Below, in pieces: positions 1 through 8,377 of a stretch of DNA of 64,000 bases. Each line of letters starts with the position of its first letter. Position 1 is the stretch's first letter. Source of the stretch: Bacillota bacterium (lineage in GTDB: Bacteria > Bacillota > UBA4882 > UBA8346); contig JAEYGI010000063.1 of assembly GCA_023402395.1 (NCBI GenBank), positions 22,824-86,823 on the forward strand, written 5' to 3'. The position numbers and the translations under genes were made by a program. Below the pieces are notes generated by a model. The model saw nothing but the letters and a program-made list of their open reading frames with translations, did not search any database and was not told the DNA's origin.

Positions 1-494
1 GATTCGGGTATGTTACGGTCGATGGCAAACACGTTAAAGTTCCCCAAGTTGGTACGGTAATTATTGAAGATGACGTGGAGATCGGTGCCAATGTTACGAT
101 TGATCGTGCTACAACCGGCGTTACATTAATCAAACGCGGCACAAAGATCGATAATTTAGTTCAAATCGCCCATAATTGTCGCTTGGGGGAAGATAATTTC
201 ATTATCGGACAAGTAGGAATCGCTAGCAATACCAAACTGGGAGATCGAGTGACCATGGCCGGGAAGTCCTCAATCGTTGGTCACGCCAAAGTGGGCGAAA
301 ATTCAGTGATTGCAGCCCACGCCCTAGTTATTAACAATTTAGCCCCCAACTCGTTTGTGTCCGGGGTACCAGCCCGCCCCCACGCCGAGGATATGCGAAT
401 TCAGGCTGCAGCTGGCCGATTACCGGAGTTGCTGAAGGAATTTCGGGAACTTCAGAAACGTGTCGCCGAGCTTGAGGAAAGAGTTCTTTCTTAA
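1..494 (+). CDS. lpxD: UDP-3-O-acylglucosamine N-acyltransferase LpxD, C-terminal part
   Basis: The open frame enters from the left edge, so the gene is cut at its 5' end. LpxD adds the N-linked acyl chain in lipid A synthesis in the cytoplasm. The visible part has left-handed beta-helix hexapeptide repeats (TVIIEDDVEIGANVTIDRA, then KIDNLVQIAHNCRLGED and NFIIGQVGIASNTKLGDR), the FGYV segment seen near the LpxD active site, the catalytic-type His in QIAHN, and a C-terminal helical tail ending KRVAELEERVLS. Motif order and the tail fit LpxD rather than LpxA. Together with the Lpt genes downstream it indicates an LPS-bearing outer membrane. Confidence 0.93.
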   Translation, partial: FGYVTVDGKHVKVPQVGTVIIEDDVEIGANVTIDRATTGVTLIKRGTKIDNLVQIAHNCRLGEDNFIIGQVGIASNTKLGDRVTMAGKSSIVGHAKVGENSVIAAHALVINNLAPNSFVSGVPARPHAEDMRIQAAAGRLPELLKEFRELQKRVAELEERVLS

Positions 495-702
495 AATAAC
501 ATCGATTAAATGCAGGAGAAAAATTAAATCCGGCGAAAATATGTTTTAATGGATAATGGACAATGTGGCACTATTCGTGAATGATTCAATGCCAAAGCCG
601 TTTTACTTAAATAAATTTCATTCGTAATTTCGATTCGTATTATTGATTATTCGGCGAATGCCGACAGCGGGGTTTTCAACCTCAGACTGAATGATAAAAT
701 AC

Positions 703-724
703 AAAGCGCCTTCGGCGCTTTTTT
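703..724 (+). terminator. Rho-independent terminator after lpxD
   Basis: An 8-bp stem AAAGCGCC/GGCGCTTT with a TTC loop runs straight into a T run. It separates lpxD from the Lpt genes. The 495-702 stretch before it is AT-rich and shows no gene. Confidence 0.85.
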
Positions 725-749
725 AGTAATATTTGAGGCGAGGTTGAGA

Positions 750-1835
750 ATGAGAATCATTCATCGGTATATTTGGAATGATTTTTTTCAACAATTTTCA
801 ATCTGTTGGGTTGGTTTTACCGTTTTAGGGATTGGTAAAATCATTTTTGATTACAATGACCTTTTTATCGGCTACCGAGTAACTCCAAAGATACTTTGGA
901 CTTTACTCCTCAATCAAGTCCCGTACTTATGGATGGATGTTTTACCGGCAGCTACCCTTTTCGGGATCATTTTGGCATTGGGGAGGTTACTTCGCGAACG
1001 CGAATTGGATGTGATCCAACTAAGCGGTGCCGGAATTTTTAAGACTACGCTGCCGCTATTCCTTGGCATGCTCTTAATCTGTGTTGCCGCTTTCTGGTGG
1101 AATGATCTGGTAGTCCCAGGCGCTAATCATCGTTTCGAAATGGAGGTTCGACGGCTATCGGCCAAACAAGATATGCCGCTCTTAAAGGAGCACGTGGTCT
1201 TCAAGGCGCCTCAGAACCGATTTATTTATTTGAATCGGATTGAACACCAACAAGGGAAAATTCAAGGGATTCTAATTATTGAAGAGAAGGGTTCGGGAAG
1301 CTTTCCGCAAGTAATTACCGCTGCTTCCGGAAAAATAAAACGGGGGCACTGGGAATTGAACGACGGCGTCGTCCATACGCTGAATAAAGAAGGAGCCATA
1401 ACTTCGGAACTAGCCTTTACGGAAATGGATATCAAAATGGCGTCGGATTTCTCAGCCTTTATCGGAAATGAAAAAGGGCCCGCTGAGATGCGGGCCGTCG
1501 AGCTGAAGCATTTGGCCGGGCTTTATCGTCGTAGTGGCATTAATCTTCCCGTATATGCGGTTTTTTATCATTCCAAATTTGCGGACCCCTTAAGTTCACT
1601 GGTCTTTGTTTTCCTAGCAGTTCCGTTAACTATTCTTACCGGCCGGAACGCCCATTGGTGGACGGGTATTATTTATTGTTTTCTAATTATTTTGGGTTAT
1701 TATGCTATTCAAGTAATCGGAAGAACATTGGGGGTTAACGGAGTTATTTTACCATGGGTGGCGGCGTGGGCTCCGGATCTGACGTTTCTGGCGCTTGGAA
1801 CAATATTGTTGATAATTGGCGAACACCGGAGGTAA
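750..1835 (+). CDS. LptF/LptG-family LPS export permease
   Basis: YjgP/YjgQ-family inner-membrane permease that extracts LPS from the inner membrane with the LptB ATPase. The protein has an N-terminal membrane pair beginning RIIHRYIWNDFF, two more hydrophobic segments near residues 55-120 around the conserved RERELDVIQLSGAG loop, a central periplasmic beta-rich domain (about 130-265) and a C-terminal membrane block with the PLSSLVFVFLAVPLT pattern. Length (361 aa) is normal. ATG 750 was chosen over an in-frame TTG at 744 because GAGG at 740-743 sits 6 nt before it. Only one such permease is visible here, whereas proteobacteria use two different ones. The next gene starts 2 nt after the stop, so this begins an lpt operon. 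Confidence 0.92.
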   Translation: MRIIHRYIWNDFFQQFSICWVGFTVLGIGKIIFDYNDLFIGYRVTPKILWTLLLNQVPYLWMDVLPAATLFGIILALGRLLRERELDVIQLSGAGIFKTTLPLFLGMLLICVAAFWWNDLVVPGANHRFEMEVRRLSAKQDMPLLKEHVVFKAPQNRFIYLNRIEHQQGKIQGILIIEEKGSGSFPQVITAASGKIKRGHWELNDGVVHTLNKEGAITSELAFTEMDIKMASDFSAFIGNEKGPAEMRAVELKHLAGLYRRSGINLPVYAVFYHSKFADPLSSLVFVFLAVPLTILTGRNAHWWTGIIYCFLIILGYYAIQVIGRTLGVNGVILPWVAAWAPDLTFLALGTILLIIGEHRR

Positions 1836-1837
1836 TC

Positions 1838-3997
1838 ATGTTAAAATGGTGGATCGCCATGGCTGCGATGTTGCAATTGCTCTTTTTTTCCCTGCCTGCG
1901 CACGGGGCGGCGGGCAAGGAACGGGTCCAACTCGCCGCCGATGAAGTTCGTTATGATTATGAAGCCAAACAGATTATAGGTGAGGGAAATGTAAAAATAA
2001 CCTACAAAAAAATAGTAATAGCAGCGGATAAAGTCGTTATTGATCAAGAACAGAATGTTCTTTTGGCGATTGGCAATGTTCACCTGGTGAAGGACGGGGA
2101 TTCATTTGATGCCGAGCGGTTTCTGTATTATCTAGAAAGCGAAGAAGGTTGGCTCAGCCCGGTCAACACCACCGTTACCGGAGATGAAATCGAGGAGCCG
2201 GTTCTTTACTCGGCAGCGGAGGCTTTCGTTCACGGCGAGGAGATTTTGTCCAAGCAATCATATATGACCAGTTGCCATTTGGAAACACCCCATTATCACC
2301 TCACCGCCAAGGAGCTTGAATATTATCCAGACGAGCGCATTATCATGCACGGGGTTTGGATTTGGGAACGGAACGTGCCATGGTTCTATCTTCCCTACCT
2401 TTATATCTCACTTAAGGAGGGTGATGATAATTTTGAGGTTGAGGTGGGGCAGAATCAAACCGACGGGTGGTATTTCCTGGTGGCTTATAATTACTTTGTC
2501 AATCAAAGAAACACTTTAAAATTCAAGACCAAGCTAACACAATTTGGAAACAATGAATATGGGCTCGGTCATATTTTTAAGCAGGAGCCAAATATTAAAT
2601 GGTATCAGGAATACGCCGTCATAGATAAGTCTAATTACGGAGAACCGATTGATTACAAATTTGCCTTTAATTATCAGAACACCACTGATCCCAAACGGAA
2701 TTTTGAAACGGATCTCACAACTTGGCAACGAAACTCCTCTTACATGGATTCATATTTAGAGAACGAGTTGCATTTGAGATTTCGGGGAATATCTCCATAT
2801 CCGTACTTGAACTTTAGTTTAACCGACACCGGATCAAACATCGGCGGGGGGGACGTGGCGATTACTCGCAGGATGGATTTTAACGGTTCCTGGGACTATT
2901 CATTTGATCCGACATTCCGGGTGAATTTATATACCGGGAAAGCGTATACTCAAAATTTATATTACAACACCGTAAGCCTTAATCAGTATTTTTATCGGGT
3001 TGCTTTCGCCAAAAGCTTTCAATCCTGGCAGAACAATCTAGTCTACGATTATAACTCGACCCGCTCCTACAATTTTACCGAATTGACTTCCTCAAATAAT
3101 GCTTGGAAATTGCCATATGTTGAGGATATTGGAACAACGATACAATACACTTATATGGAAAGACAGCAATATGACTCCTATTTAAATACCAAAGGAGAAC
3201 GGTTGGGTGTTGATCTACGTAAATCAGTTATGTTGTGGAAAAAGAACCGCCTTCAGTTGGATAATAATACGAATCTTCATTACCGCTATTTTCAATTGGA
3301 TTACTTGGAGAGAGATTCCGAGATACTGGGAGTGGAGGACGGTCTGTCATTGACCAATTATTTTAATGATTATTTCCGTACCAGCATTGAGTATGGTTAT
3401 ACTGGGGTAACCGGTGAGGCCACCGCGTATTTTGGAAAATCGGATGAATATATTCTGCCCGGTTCATATGCCAAAAATAATTGGGCCTGGAACAGCCCAA
3501 AATTGAATGCGTCATTTTCCACCGCATATAACTTTGAACAAGCGATCGCTTCTCCAGCCAATCTCTCCGCCAGTTGGACCCCTTCTCCGAAGAACAATGT
3601 CAATTTTAATACCATTTACTATTGGGGTGAGGGATTGGGGTCAACCAATTTTACGGTCAATTATCACCCGTGGGAAAATTGGAGGATAGTTTTATACTTG
3701 GGCTACAATTTTTTGGATTTGGTCAACCCCTGGACCAATAAACAATTTGAAGCTGAGGTTGAACAGCATCTGACGAAGAACTTGAAAGTGAAAGCGGCTG
3801 CGCAATATAATATGTTACGTGACGAGTTTTCGATCGGCAATACCACTTTTTCCTATGACTGGCATTGCCGGGAGCTACAATTTCAATATGACTGGATAAC
3901 TCAGGAGTTCTGGTTCCAAGTGGTAATTAAAGCTTTTCCGCAGGCTACGCTCAAATTAAATGAGGATATGAATTTGCTTAATGAATTGCCGTATTGA
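1838..3997 (+). CDS. lptD: LPS-assembly protein LptD (OstA), outer-membrane beta-barrel
   Basis: LptD inserts LPS into the outer leaflet of the outer membrane. The start at 1838 follows GGAGGT at 1828-1833 and gives a clear signal peptide (residues 1-23, cleavage after PAHG). Residues about 28-105 form an OstA/LptA-type beta-jellyroll (LAADEVRYDYEAKQIIGEGN). The rest is a long run of alternating aromatic and polar beta-strands typical of the C-terminal barrel. The SCHLETPHYHL segment after the jellyroll matches the family. At 719 aa it is somewhat shorter than the E. coli protein. It is translationally linked to the genes on both sides; the following lptC-like gene overlaps its end by 17 bp. 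Confidence 0.9.
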   Translation: MLKWWIAMAAMLQLLFFSLPAHGAAGKERVQLAADEVRYDYEAKQIIGEGNVKITYKKIVIAADKVVIDQEQNVLLAIGNVHLVKDGDSFDAERFLYYLESEEGWLSPVNTTVTGDEIEEPVLYSAAEAFVHGEEILSKQSYMTSCHLETPHYHLTAKELEYYPDERIIMHGVWIWERNVPWFYLPYLYISLKEGDDNFEVEVGQNQTDGWYFLVAYNYFVNQRNTLKFKTKLTQFGNNEYGLGHIFKQEPNIKWYQEYAVIDKSNYGEPIDYKFAFNYQNTTDPKRNFETDLTTWQRNSSYMDSYLENELHLRFRGISPYPYLNFSLTDTGSNIGGGDVAITRRMDFNGSWDYSFDPTFRVNLYTGKAYTQNLYYNTVSLNQYFYRVAFAKSFQSWQNNLVYDYNSTRSYNFTELTSSNNAWKLPYVEDIGTTIQYTYMERQQYDSYLNTKGERLGVDLRKSVMLWKKNRLQLDNNTNLHYRYFQLDYLERDSEILGVEDGLSLTNYFNDYFRTSIEYGYTGVTGEATAYFGKSDEYILPGSYAKNNWAWNSPKLNASFSTAYNFEQAIASPANLSASWTPSPKNNVNFNTIYYWGEGLGSTNFTVNYHPWENWRIVLYLGYNFLDLVNPWTNKQFEAEVEQHLTKNLKVKAAAQYNMLRDEFSIGNTTFSYDWHCRELQFQYDWITQEFWFQVVIKAFPQATLKLNEDMNLLNELPY

Positions 3998-4634
3998 ATT
4001 GAAAAAACTTGCGACAATTGTTTTCATGACGGTCGGGATCTACGTTGCCGGACGATATGGAGGCTGGTGGGATCTGATTGGACAGGCTCCTAATCTTCCT
4101 TCCCGCCCTCCGCCACCCAATGTCCCGGGCATTTCAATTCGGGGCAGTTCTTTAATCGGATGGGATGATCATCAGAAGGCTTGGGAGATTAAGGCCGAAA
4201 AAATTTGGCAGACTTCGGACGGTAATTTAGTGTATTTTGAAACGATAACCGAAGGAGTGATCTTCTCGGTCAAAGGCGAGCGCGTGACCTTTACCGCCGG
4301 GTGGGCCCGCTGGGAGAAGCATCGAAGCCAATTAACCATTGGAAAAGGATTGACCGCCGATTTTAAGGACGGTACCTTTACCACCTCGGAAGCGGTGATG
4401 GACTATCAGACGGAGGTTATTAGTTCGGAAAAAGGAATTCGTTATGTGGGTGACGAAGTAACGGTCACTGCCGCTAAAATGCGGGCCAATGTCGACCAAG
4501 AAGAATTATATCTTGAAGGACAAGTTATGCTGGTCCAGGATGGCGATGAAATTCATTCCCGGGCGTTAACCTATTACTCAAAGCAAAAACGCTTTGAGGT
4601 TCATGAACCGGAGGAGGTTACGCTTAATCTATGA
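3981..4634 (+). CDS. lptC: LptC-like LPS transport bridge protein
   Basis: A 217-aa bitopic protein with one N-terminal membrane anchor (about residues 9-25, LATIVFMTVGIYVAG), a proline-rich linker (PSRPPPPNVPG) and a beta-rich periplasmic domain. The repeated pattern of short strands (AWEIKAEKIWQTSDG, VMDYQTEVISSEKGIRYVG, LEGQVMLVQDGDEIHSRAL) is the DUF1239/LptC jellyroll, which hands LPS from the permease to LptA. The start overlaps lptD and the stop overlaps the next start in an ATGA, so translation is probably coupled. Sequence similarity in this family is low; position between lptD and an LptA-like gene supports the call. Confidence 0.8.
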   Translation: MNCRIELKKLATIVFMTVGIYVAGRYGGWWDLIGQAPNLPSRPPPPNVPGISIRGSSLIGWDDHQKAWEIKAEKIWQTSDGNLVYFETITEGVIFSVKGERVTFTAGWARWEKHRSQLTIGKGLTADFKDGTFTTSEAVMDYQTEVISSEKGIRYVGDEVTVTAAKMRANVDQEELYLEGQVMLVQDGDEIHSRALTYYSKQKRFEVHEPEEVTLNL

Positions 4635-5734
4635 GAAAAATAGCGTTTTTTGTGATAACGTGGCTGCTTACGTTCTCCGTTTGCCTCGGGGTGGCTGAAC
4701 CTGTGAAAATCACCGGCAAGTCGATCTGGGGTGATACCAAGAAAAAGCACACTTACATTGATGGAGCGGTTAAGATCGTTCAGGGAAAGACCGTTATCAA
4801 CACTGAGAACGCTGTGATTGATCTGGATCTGAAGTCGGTCACGTTAACCAAAGGGGTTATTCTCCGGCAATCGGAGATCGCGATCCAGGGGAAAACTTTG
4901 AAGTACGATTTGCGCCAAAAAGTCGGAGATTTTGACGGCGGAGTTCAATTGGAGCGTTACCGGGTGGAAGCGGATCCTGGCCAAAAAAGCAAAGAACCGT
5001 TCGCTCTGACCTGCGATCAGCTCCATCTGGAAGTGGACGACAAAAATTTTCTGGCTGGAGGAAACGTCCGTTTTACTCACGATGACTTCAATGGCGCCGC
5101 CACCAGTGTCGAATACAATGATCAGCGGCAAGAGCTGTTATTTTCCGGACAGGCATTATTGAAACGGCCTCAAAAGACGGAAGCGGACGGTAAGACCAAA
5201 GATCCCTTCGAACTGTCAAGCTCCCGGATTTTACTGAATATTGATCAAAAAAACTTTGATGCTTCAGAGGATGCCGTCTTTCGGCATGAGGAATTTAACG
5301 GTTCGGCGGATCGGATGCAATATGATGATCAATTGCAGCTACTCGCCTTTGACGGCCACGCTACGTTAAACCGGCCCAAACAGACCGCCAAAAACGGAAA
5401 GGCCAAGGAGCCCTTCAGCCTGAACTGCCAGCAACTTGAGTTTCGAGTAGAGACCAGAGATTTTACGGCTTCTGGAGAGGTGGCGCTTGAACATTCGGAT
5501 TTTACGGGAACGGCTGAACGGGTTGAGTATCTTGACCAATTCCAGGAACTGATATTCATCGGGAATGCCCGCTTGAAACGGCCGAAAGGAGAAGAGATCC
5601 ACGGTGAACGGGTAAAAATCCTGATGAATGAGAAAAGCTTCACCGTAGTCAAAGGAGTTAACCTCAGTTTTGAGGTTTCCGAGGATAATTCGTCCGCTCC
5701 GCAACGACCGAAAGGGAAACCGGGCAAACGGTAG
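4631..5734 (+). CDS. lptA: LptA-like periplasmic OstA protein with three tandem 69-residue modules
   Basis: Secreted protein (signal peptide about 1-22) with a first OstA/LptA-type segment (residues 23-115, KITGKSIWGDTKKKHTYIDG) followed by three copies of one module starting at residues 122, 191 and 260, exactly 69 residues apart. Each begins (E/D)PF-L, continues with a strand ending KNF or RDF, then an H-(D/E)-(D/E/S)-F-(N/T)-G turn, (V/M)-(E/Q)-Y-x-DQ, and closes with L-x-RP(K/Q). LptA normally is a single ~170-aa jellyroll that oligomerises to bridge the periplasm, so an internally repeated 367-aa form could be a built-in longer bridge; that is inference. It ends the lpt gene run. Confidence 0.82.
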   Translation: MRKIAFFVITWLLTFSVCLGVAEPVKITGKSIWGDTKKKHTYIDGAVKIVQGKTVINTENAVIDLDLKSVTLTKGVILRQSEIAIQGKTLKYDLRQKVGDFDGGVQLERYRVEADPGQKSKEPFALTCDQLHLEVDDKNFLAGGNVRFTHDDFNGAATSVEYNDQRQELLFSGQALLKRPQKTEADGKTKDPFELSSSRILLNIDQKNFDASEDAVFRHEEFNGSADRMQYDDQLQLLAFDGHATLNRPKQTAKNGKAKEPFSLNCQQLEFRVETRDFTASGEVALEHSDFTGTAERVEYLDQFQELIFIGNARLKRPKGEEIHGERVKILMNEKSFTVVKGVNLSFEVSEDNSSAPQRPKGKPGKR

Positions 5735-5799
5735 TGACAACTCATTTCTTGATCTGAGGATTTTATTACATTACGAGTGTTTGGTTGAGGTGACTTTGA

Positions 5800-6702
5800 A
5801 TGGGAGCCGGCATGCCGTTATTCTCCGACAACGACTCGTTTCAGTCCGTGTTTCAAGTCGCGGATAATCGGGAACAGCAAAACGAAGACGGAACATGTCA
5901 GCGGCTCGAACTTTGGACTCAAAACATTGCCTTTAGTTTTCCCGGACGCGATTTGCTGGAGGCTGATTTTAAATTAATCTTCGGAGTAGGGGAAGTCACC
6001 GCTCAAAAGCTGAGAGATGACGGGTTTCAGACGTTATATGACCTAATCCGTCACCCCCGTTGGGGTCGGGCTGCAACTGACGTGCTCCGCTTGATTGAGA
6101 CCCGGAATTATGAGCGACTTGCCGCTTATGGAGCCAGCGACCTTCAACTGTTGAGTTTCTTCGACCCGCGGCAGATTAAGTTTATTGATATCGAAACCGT
6201 GGGATTATATTACGTAAACCCCGTTTTTTTAGTGGGCGTATTGCGGTTTGAGGAGGAACGGGGAATCATTTCGCAGTATTTGGCCAGGGATTATTCGGAA
6301 GAAAAGGCGTTATTGCGGGAAGTGCTGGATGAACTGAAACAAACGGCGCTGATTACCAGCTTCAACGGCCGAAGTTTTGATATTCCCTATTTGCGAGGCC
6401 GGATGCGGTATCATCAACTGTGCGACATGGACCGGTCGGTCCATGTCGACTTGCTCCGGACCGCCCGGAAAAACTACCGCGACACCTTGCCCAATTGTCG
6501 GCTGGTAACTATTGAGCGTCATTTGTTGTCCGAAGAAAGGCCGGACGATCTCCCCGGTTCAGAAGTGGCCGATTATTATCACCGATTTGTGGAGACGGGC
6601 GACCGGAGCTTGATCGCGGCCATCCTGAAGCATAACGCCAGAGATCTATTATCAATGGCCAAAATCCTGGGGATAATGACCGATTGTTTAGGAGCGGTGT
6701 GA
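5800..6702 (+). CDS. YprB-like RNase H-fold (DEDD-type) nuclease domain protein
   Basis: The C-terminal two thirds form the YprB ribonuclease-H-like family: KFIDIETVGL carries the D-x-E pair, SFNGRSFDIPYL the next acidic motif, HVDLLRTARKNY a third and KHNARDLLSMAKIL the final H-x3-D. These are the DEDDh exonuclease signatures, so a metal-dependent exonuclease activity is expected. Before it, FGVGEVTAQKLRDDGF looks like a helix-hairpin-helix nucleic-acid-binding motif. ATG 5800 lies 9 nt after GAGG. B. subtilis YprB is similar but longer and carries TPR repeats that this 300-aa protein lacks. The biological substrate is unknown. Confidence 0.82.
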   Translation: MGAGMPLFSDNDSFQSVFQVADNREQQNEDGTCQRLELWTQNIAFSFPGRDLLEADFKLIFGVGEVTAQKLRDDGFQTLYDLIRHPRWGRAATDVLRLIETRNYERLAAYGASDLQLLSFFDPRQIKFIDIETVGLYYVNPVFLVGVLRFEEERGIISQYLARDYSEEKALLREVLDELKQTALITSFNGRSFDIPYLRGRMRYHQLCDMDRSVHVDLLRTARKNYRDTLPNCRLVTIERHLLSEERPDDLPGSEVADYYHRFVETGDRSLIAAILKHNARDLLSMAKILGIMTDCLGAV

Positions 6703-6758
6703 CATTCGCGGCCTTCAGCCAATGTCTATCACAACGCTTTTAGGAAAGGCGGGAAACC

Positions 6759-7766
6759 ATGAAAATTAAAGAAATCGCCGCGTCGACTCCGGTCTCGGGT
6801 AGGTATCTGATTACCGAGAACCAACTGAAAGTCGCCAAAAACGGCAGCAATTATTTGGCCATGAAGATCGCTGATCCCAGCGGCGAATTGGCGGTAAAGG
6901 TATGGAGCGCCGACGAGGAGTTGTTTAATTGCTTGGCGGCCGGGAGAGTCATTGAACTCCATAATGTCCAGCCCAAAGTATTCAAGGATCAGATGCAACT
7001 GGAATGGGAAGGGAAAAACCAGGCGCTGTTCAAAGTTTTGCCCGAACATGAAGTGGATTATGGGCAGTTTCTACCGGCCGCGCCGGGAAATCTCACTGAT
7101 TACTGGAATTACATCGCCGGGACGATTGAGTCCGTTACAACTCCGGACCTTCAAAAAATACTCAAACATTTTTTCGGCAATCGGGATTTCGCGGCTCAAT
7201 TCATGCGGGTTCCGGCGGCTTTGAAACGACATCATGTTTATGTGGGAGGCCTGCTTGAACACACTGCGGGCGTAACCGCGATGTGCCGGGCGGCGGCGGA
7301 TTATTACCCGGCGGTGAACCGTGATTTGTTGTTGACCGGTGCTATTTTGCATGATATTGGGAAGACTAAAACATATCAGTTGGGAAAAGGGTTTTCCGGG
7401 ACCGATGAGGGAAAGCTCATCGGCCACCTGGTGCTGGGCGTGGAAATGGTCAACCACGCCATCGCCGAAACAATGGACGCAAACACCCCCAAGAGTGCGG
7501 CGCTCAAGAATCAGTTGCTTCATCTGCTAGTCAGCCATCACGGGATTATGGAATGGGGGTCGCCGGTGGAACCGCTGATCATCGAGGCCTGTATTTTGCA
7601 TCACGCCGATAATTTGGACGCGCAAGTCACCAAATTTCTAACGATCATCCGGGCGGAGAGCGGCGAAACCGGATGGTCGGCTTTTGACCCCGGCTTAGGC
7701 AGATCCATCTATATCCACAGCCGGTTCGATCGGCCGGATGCCCAAGTAAAACCGGAGGAGCAGTAA
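6759..7766 (+). CDS. yhaM: 3'-5' exoribonuclease YhaM family (OB fold + HD domain)
   Basis: Residues 1-95 form an OB-fold nucleic-acid-binding domain (MKIKEIAASTPVSGRYLITE ... LAVKVWSADEE). Residues about 155-310 form an HD hydrolase domain with His168 in GGLLEHTAG, the metal-binding His-Asp pair at 198-199 (ILHDIGKTKTY), VSHH near 260 and EACILHHADNLDA. This architecture and the 335-aa length match YhaM, a Mn-dependent 3'-5' exonuclease of Firmicutes that trims RNA and DNA. A good ribosome site (AGGAAAGGCGGG) precedes the ATG. The next gene starts inside the stop codon (TAATG), so the two are coupled. Confidence 0.93.
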   Translation: MKIKEIAASTPVSGRYLITENQLKVAKNGSNYLAMKIADPSGELAVKVWSADEELFNCLAAGRVIELHNVQPKVFKDQMQLEWEGKNQALFKVLPEHEVDYGQFLPAAPGNLTDYWNYIAGTIESVTTPDLQKILKHFFGNRDFAAQFMRVPAALKRHHVYVGGLLEHTAGVTAMCRAAADYYPAVNRDLLLTGAILHDIGKTKTYQLGKGFSGTDEGKLIGHLVLGVEMVNHAIAETMDANTPKSAALKNQLLHLLVSHHGIMEWGSPVEPLIIEACILHHADNLDAQVTKFLTIIRAESGETGWSAFDPGLGRSIYIHSRFDRPDAQVKPEEQ

Positions 7767-8377
7767 TGGAGTCGTTTACTTTATTAACGCTGTACCTATT
7801 GGGATGCCTGATCGGCTTTACCTTCGAATATTACGCCCGTTGGTCGCCGTGGGTGATCATGGTCCTTTCATATCTATTGGTGTTATTAATTCCACCGGTC
7901 TGGTTCATCGGCGTGGTTGGCGGACTCTGGATCAGTTGCGCTTTTTTTGTTTCTCGTGTCGCAACGGAGCGTTCAATGGACGGCGCGCCATCGCTTACGG
8001 TGTGGAAGTTATGTTCGAGTTCGATTCTGACGTTTTCCGGATTTTTGTTGACCTTATTTTCGGTATGGCGGGTGAAAGACACCGGCTTTATGGGGCCGTG
8101 GCAACGGGAGTTGCTGGGCTGGAGTTTTCTAATTCTGATTGAGGCTTGCATTTACAAATATCTCGCTACCCACTGTCCTTCCTTATACCGGAAGTACCTT
8201 GGATTAGGGATTACGGTTCTTAATTTTTTAATGACTTTTTATATCGTGGTGGATTGGACGTTTACCGCCAAATTGTTGGCGTTTGCGGTTCTCCTGAACG
8301 GCAACCTGTTTCTTCTGGCATTGGTCGATCGTCCGTTGCGGCGACCGGTGGATCCAATGATGAGGTTCGGCCGATGA
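7766..8377 (+). CDS. Hypothetical multi-pass membrane protein
   Basis: A 203-aa protein with about six hydrophobic segments (near residues 3-17, 25-40, 45-62, 82-97, 113-128, 140-185) separated by short polar loops. I do not recognise a family. It starts in the TAATG overlap with yhaM and ends in an ATGA overlap with mtaB, so it is almost certainly translated as part of this operon. Nothing in the sequence points to a specific substrate or role; no conserved charged residues inside the membrane segments stand out. Confidence 0.72.
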   Translation: MESFTLLTLYLLGCLIGFTFEYYARWSPWVIMVLSYLLVLLIPPVWFIGVVGGLWISCAFFVSRVATERSMDGAPSLTVWKLCSSSILTFSGFLLTLFSVWRVKDTGFMGPWQRELLGWSFLILIEACIYKYLATHCPSLYRKYLGLGITVLNFLMTFYIVVDWTFTAKLLAFAVLLNGNLFLLALVDRPLRRPVDPMMRFGR

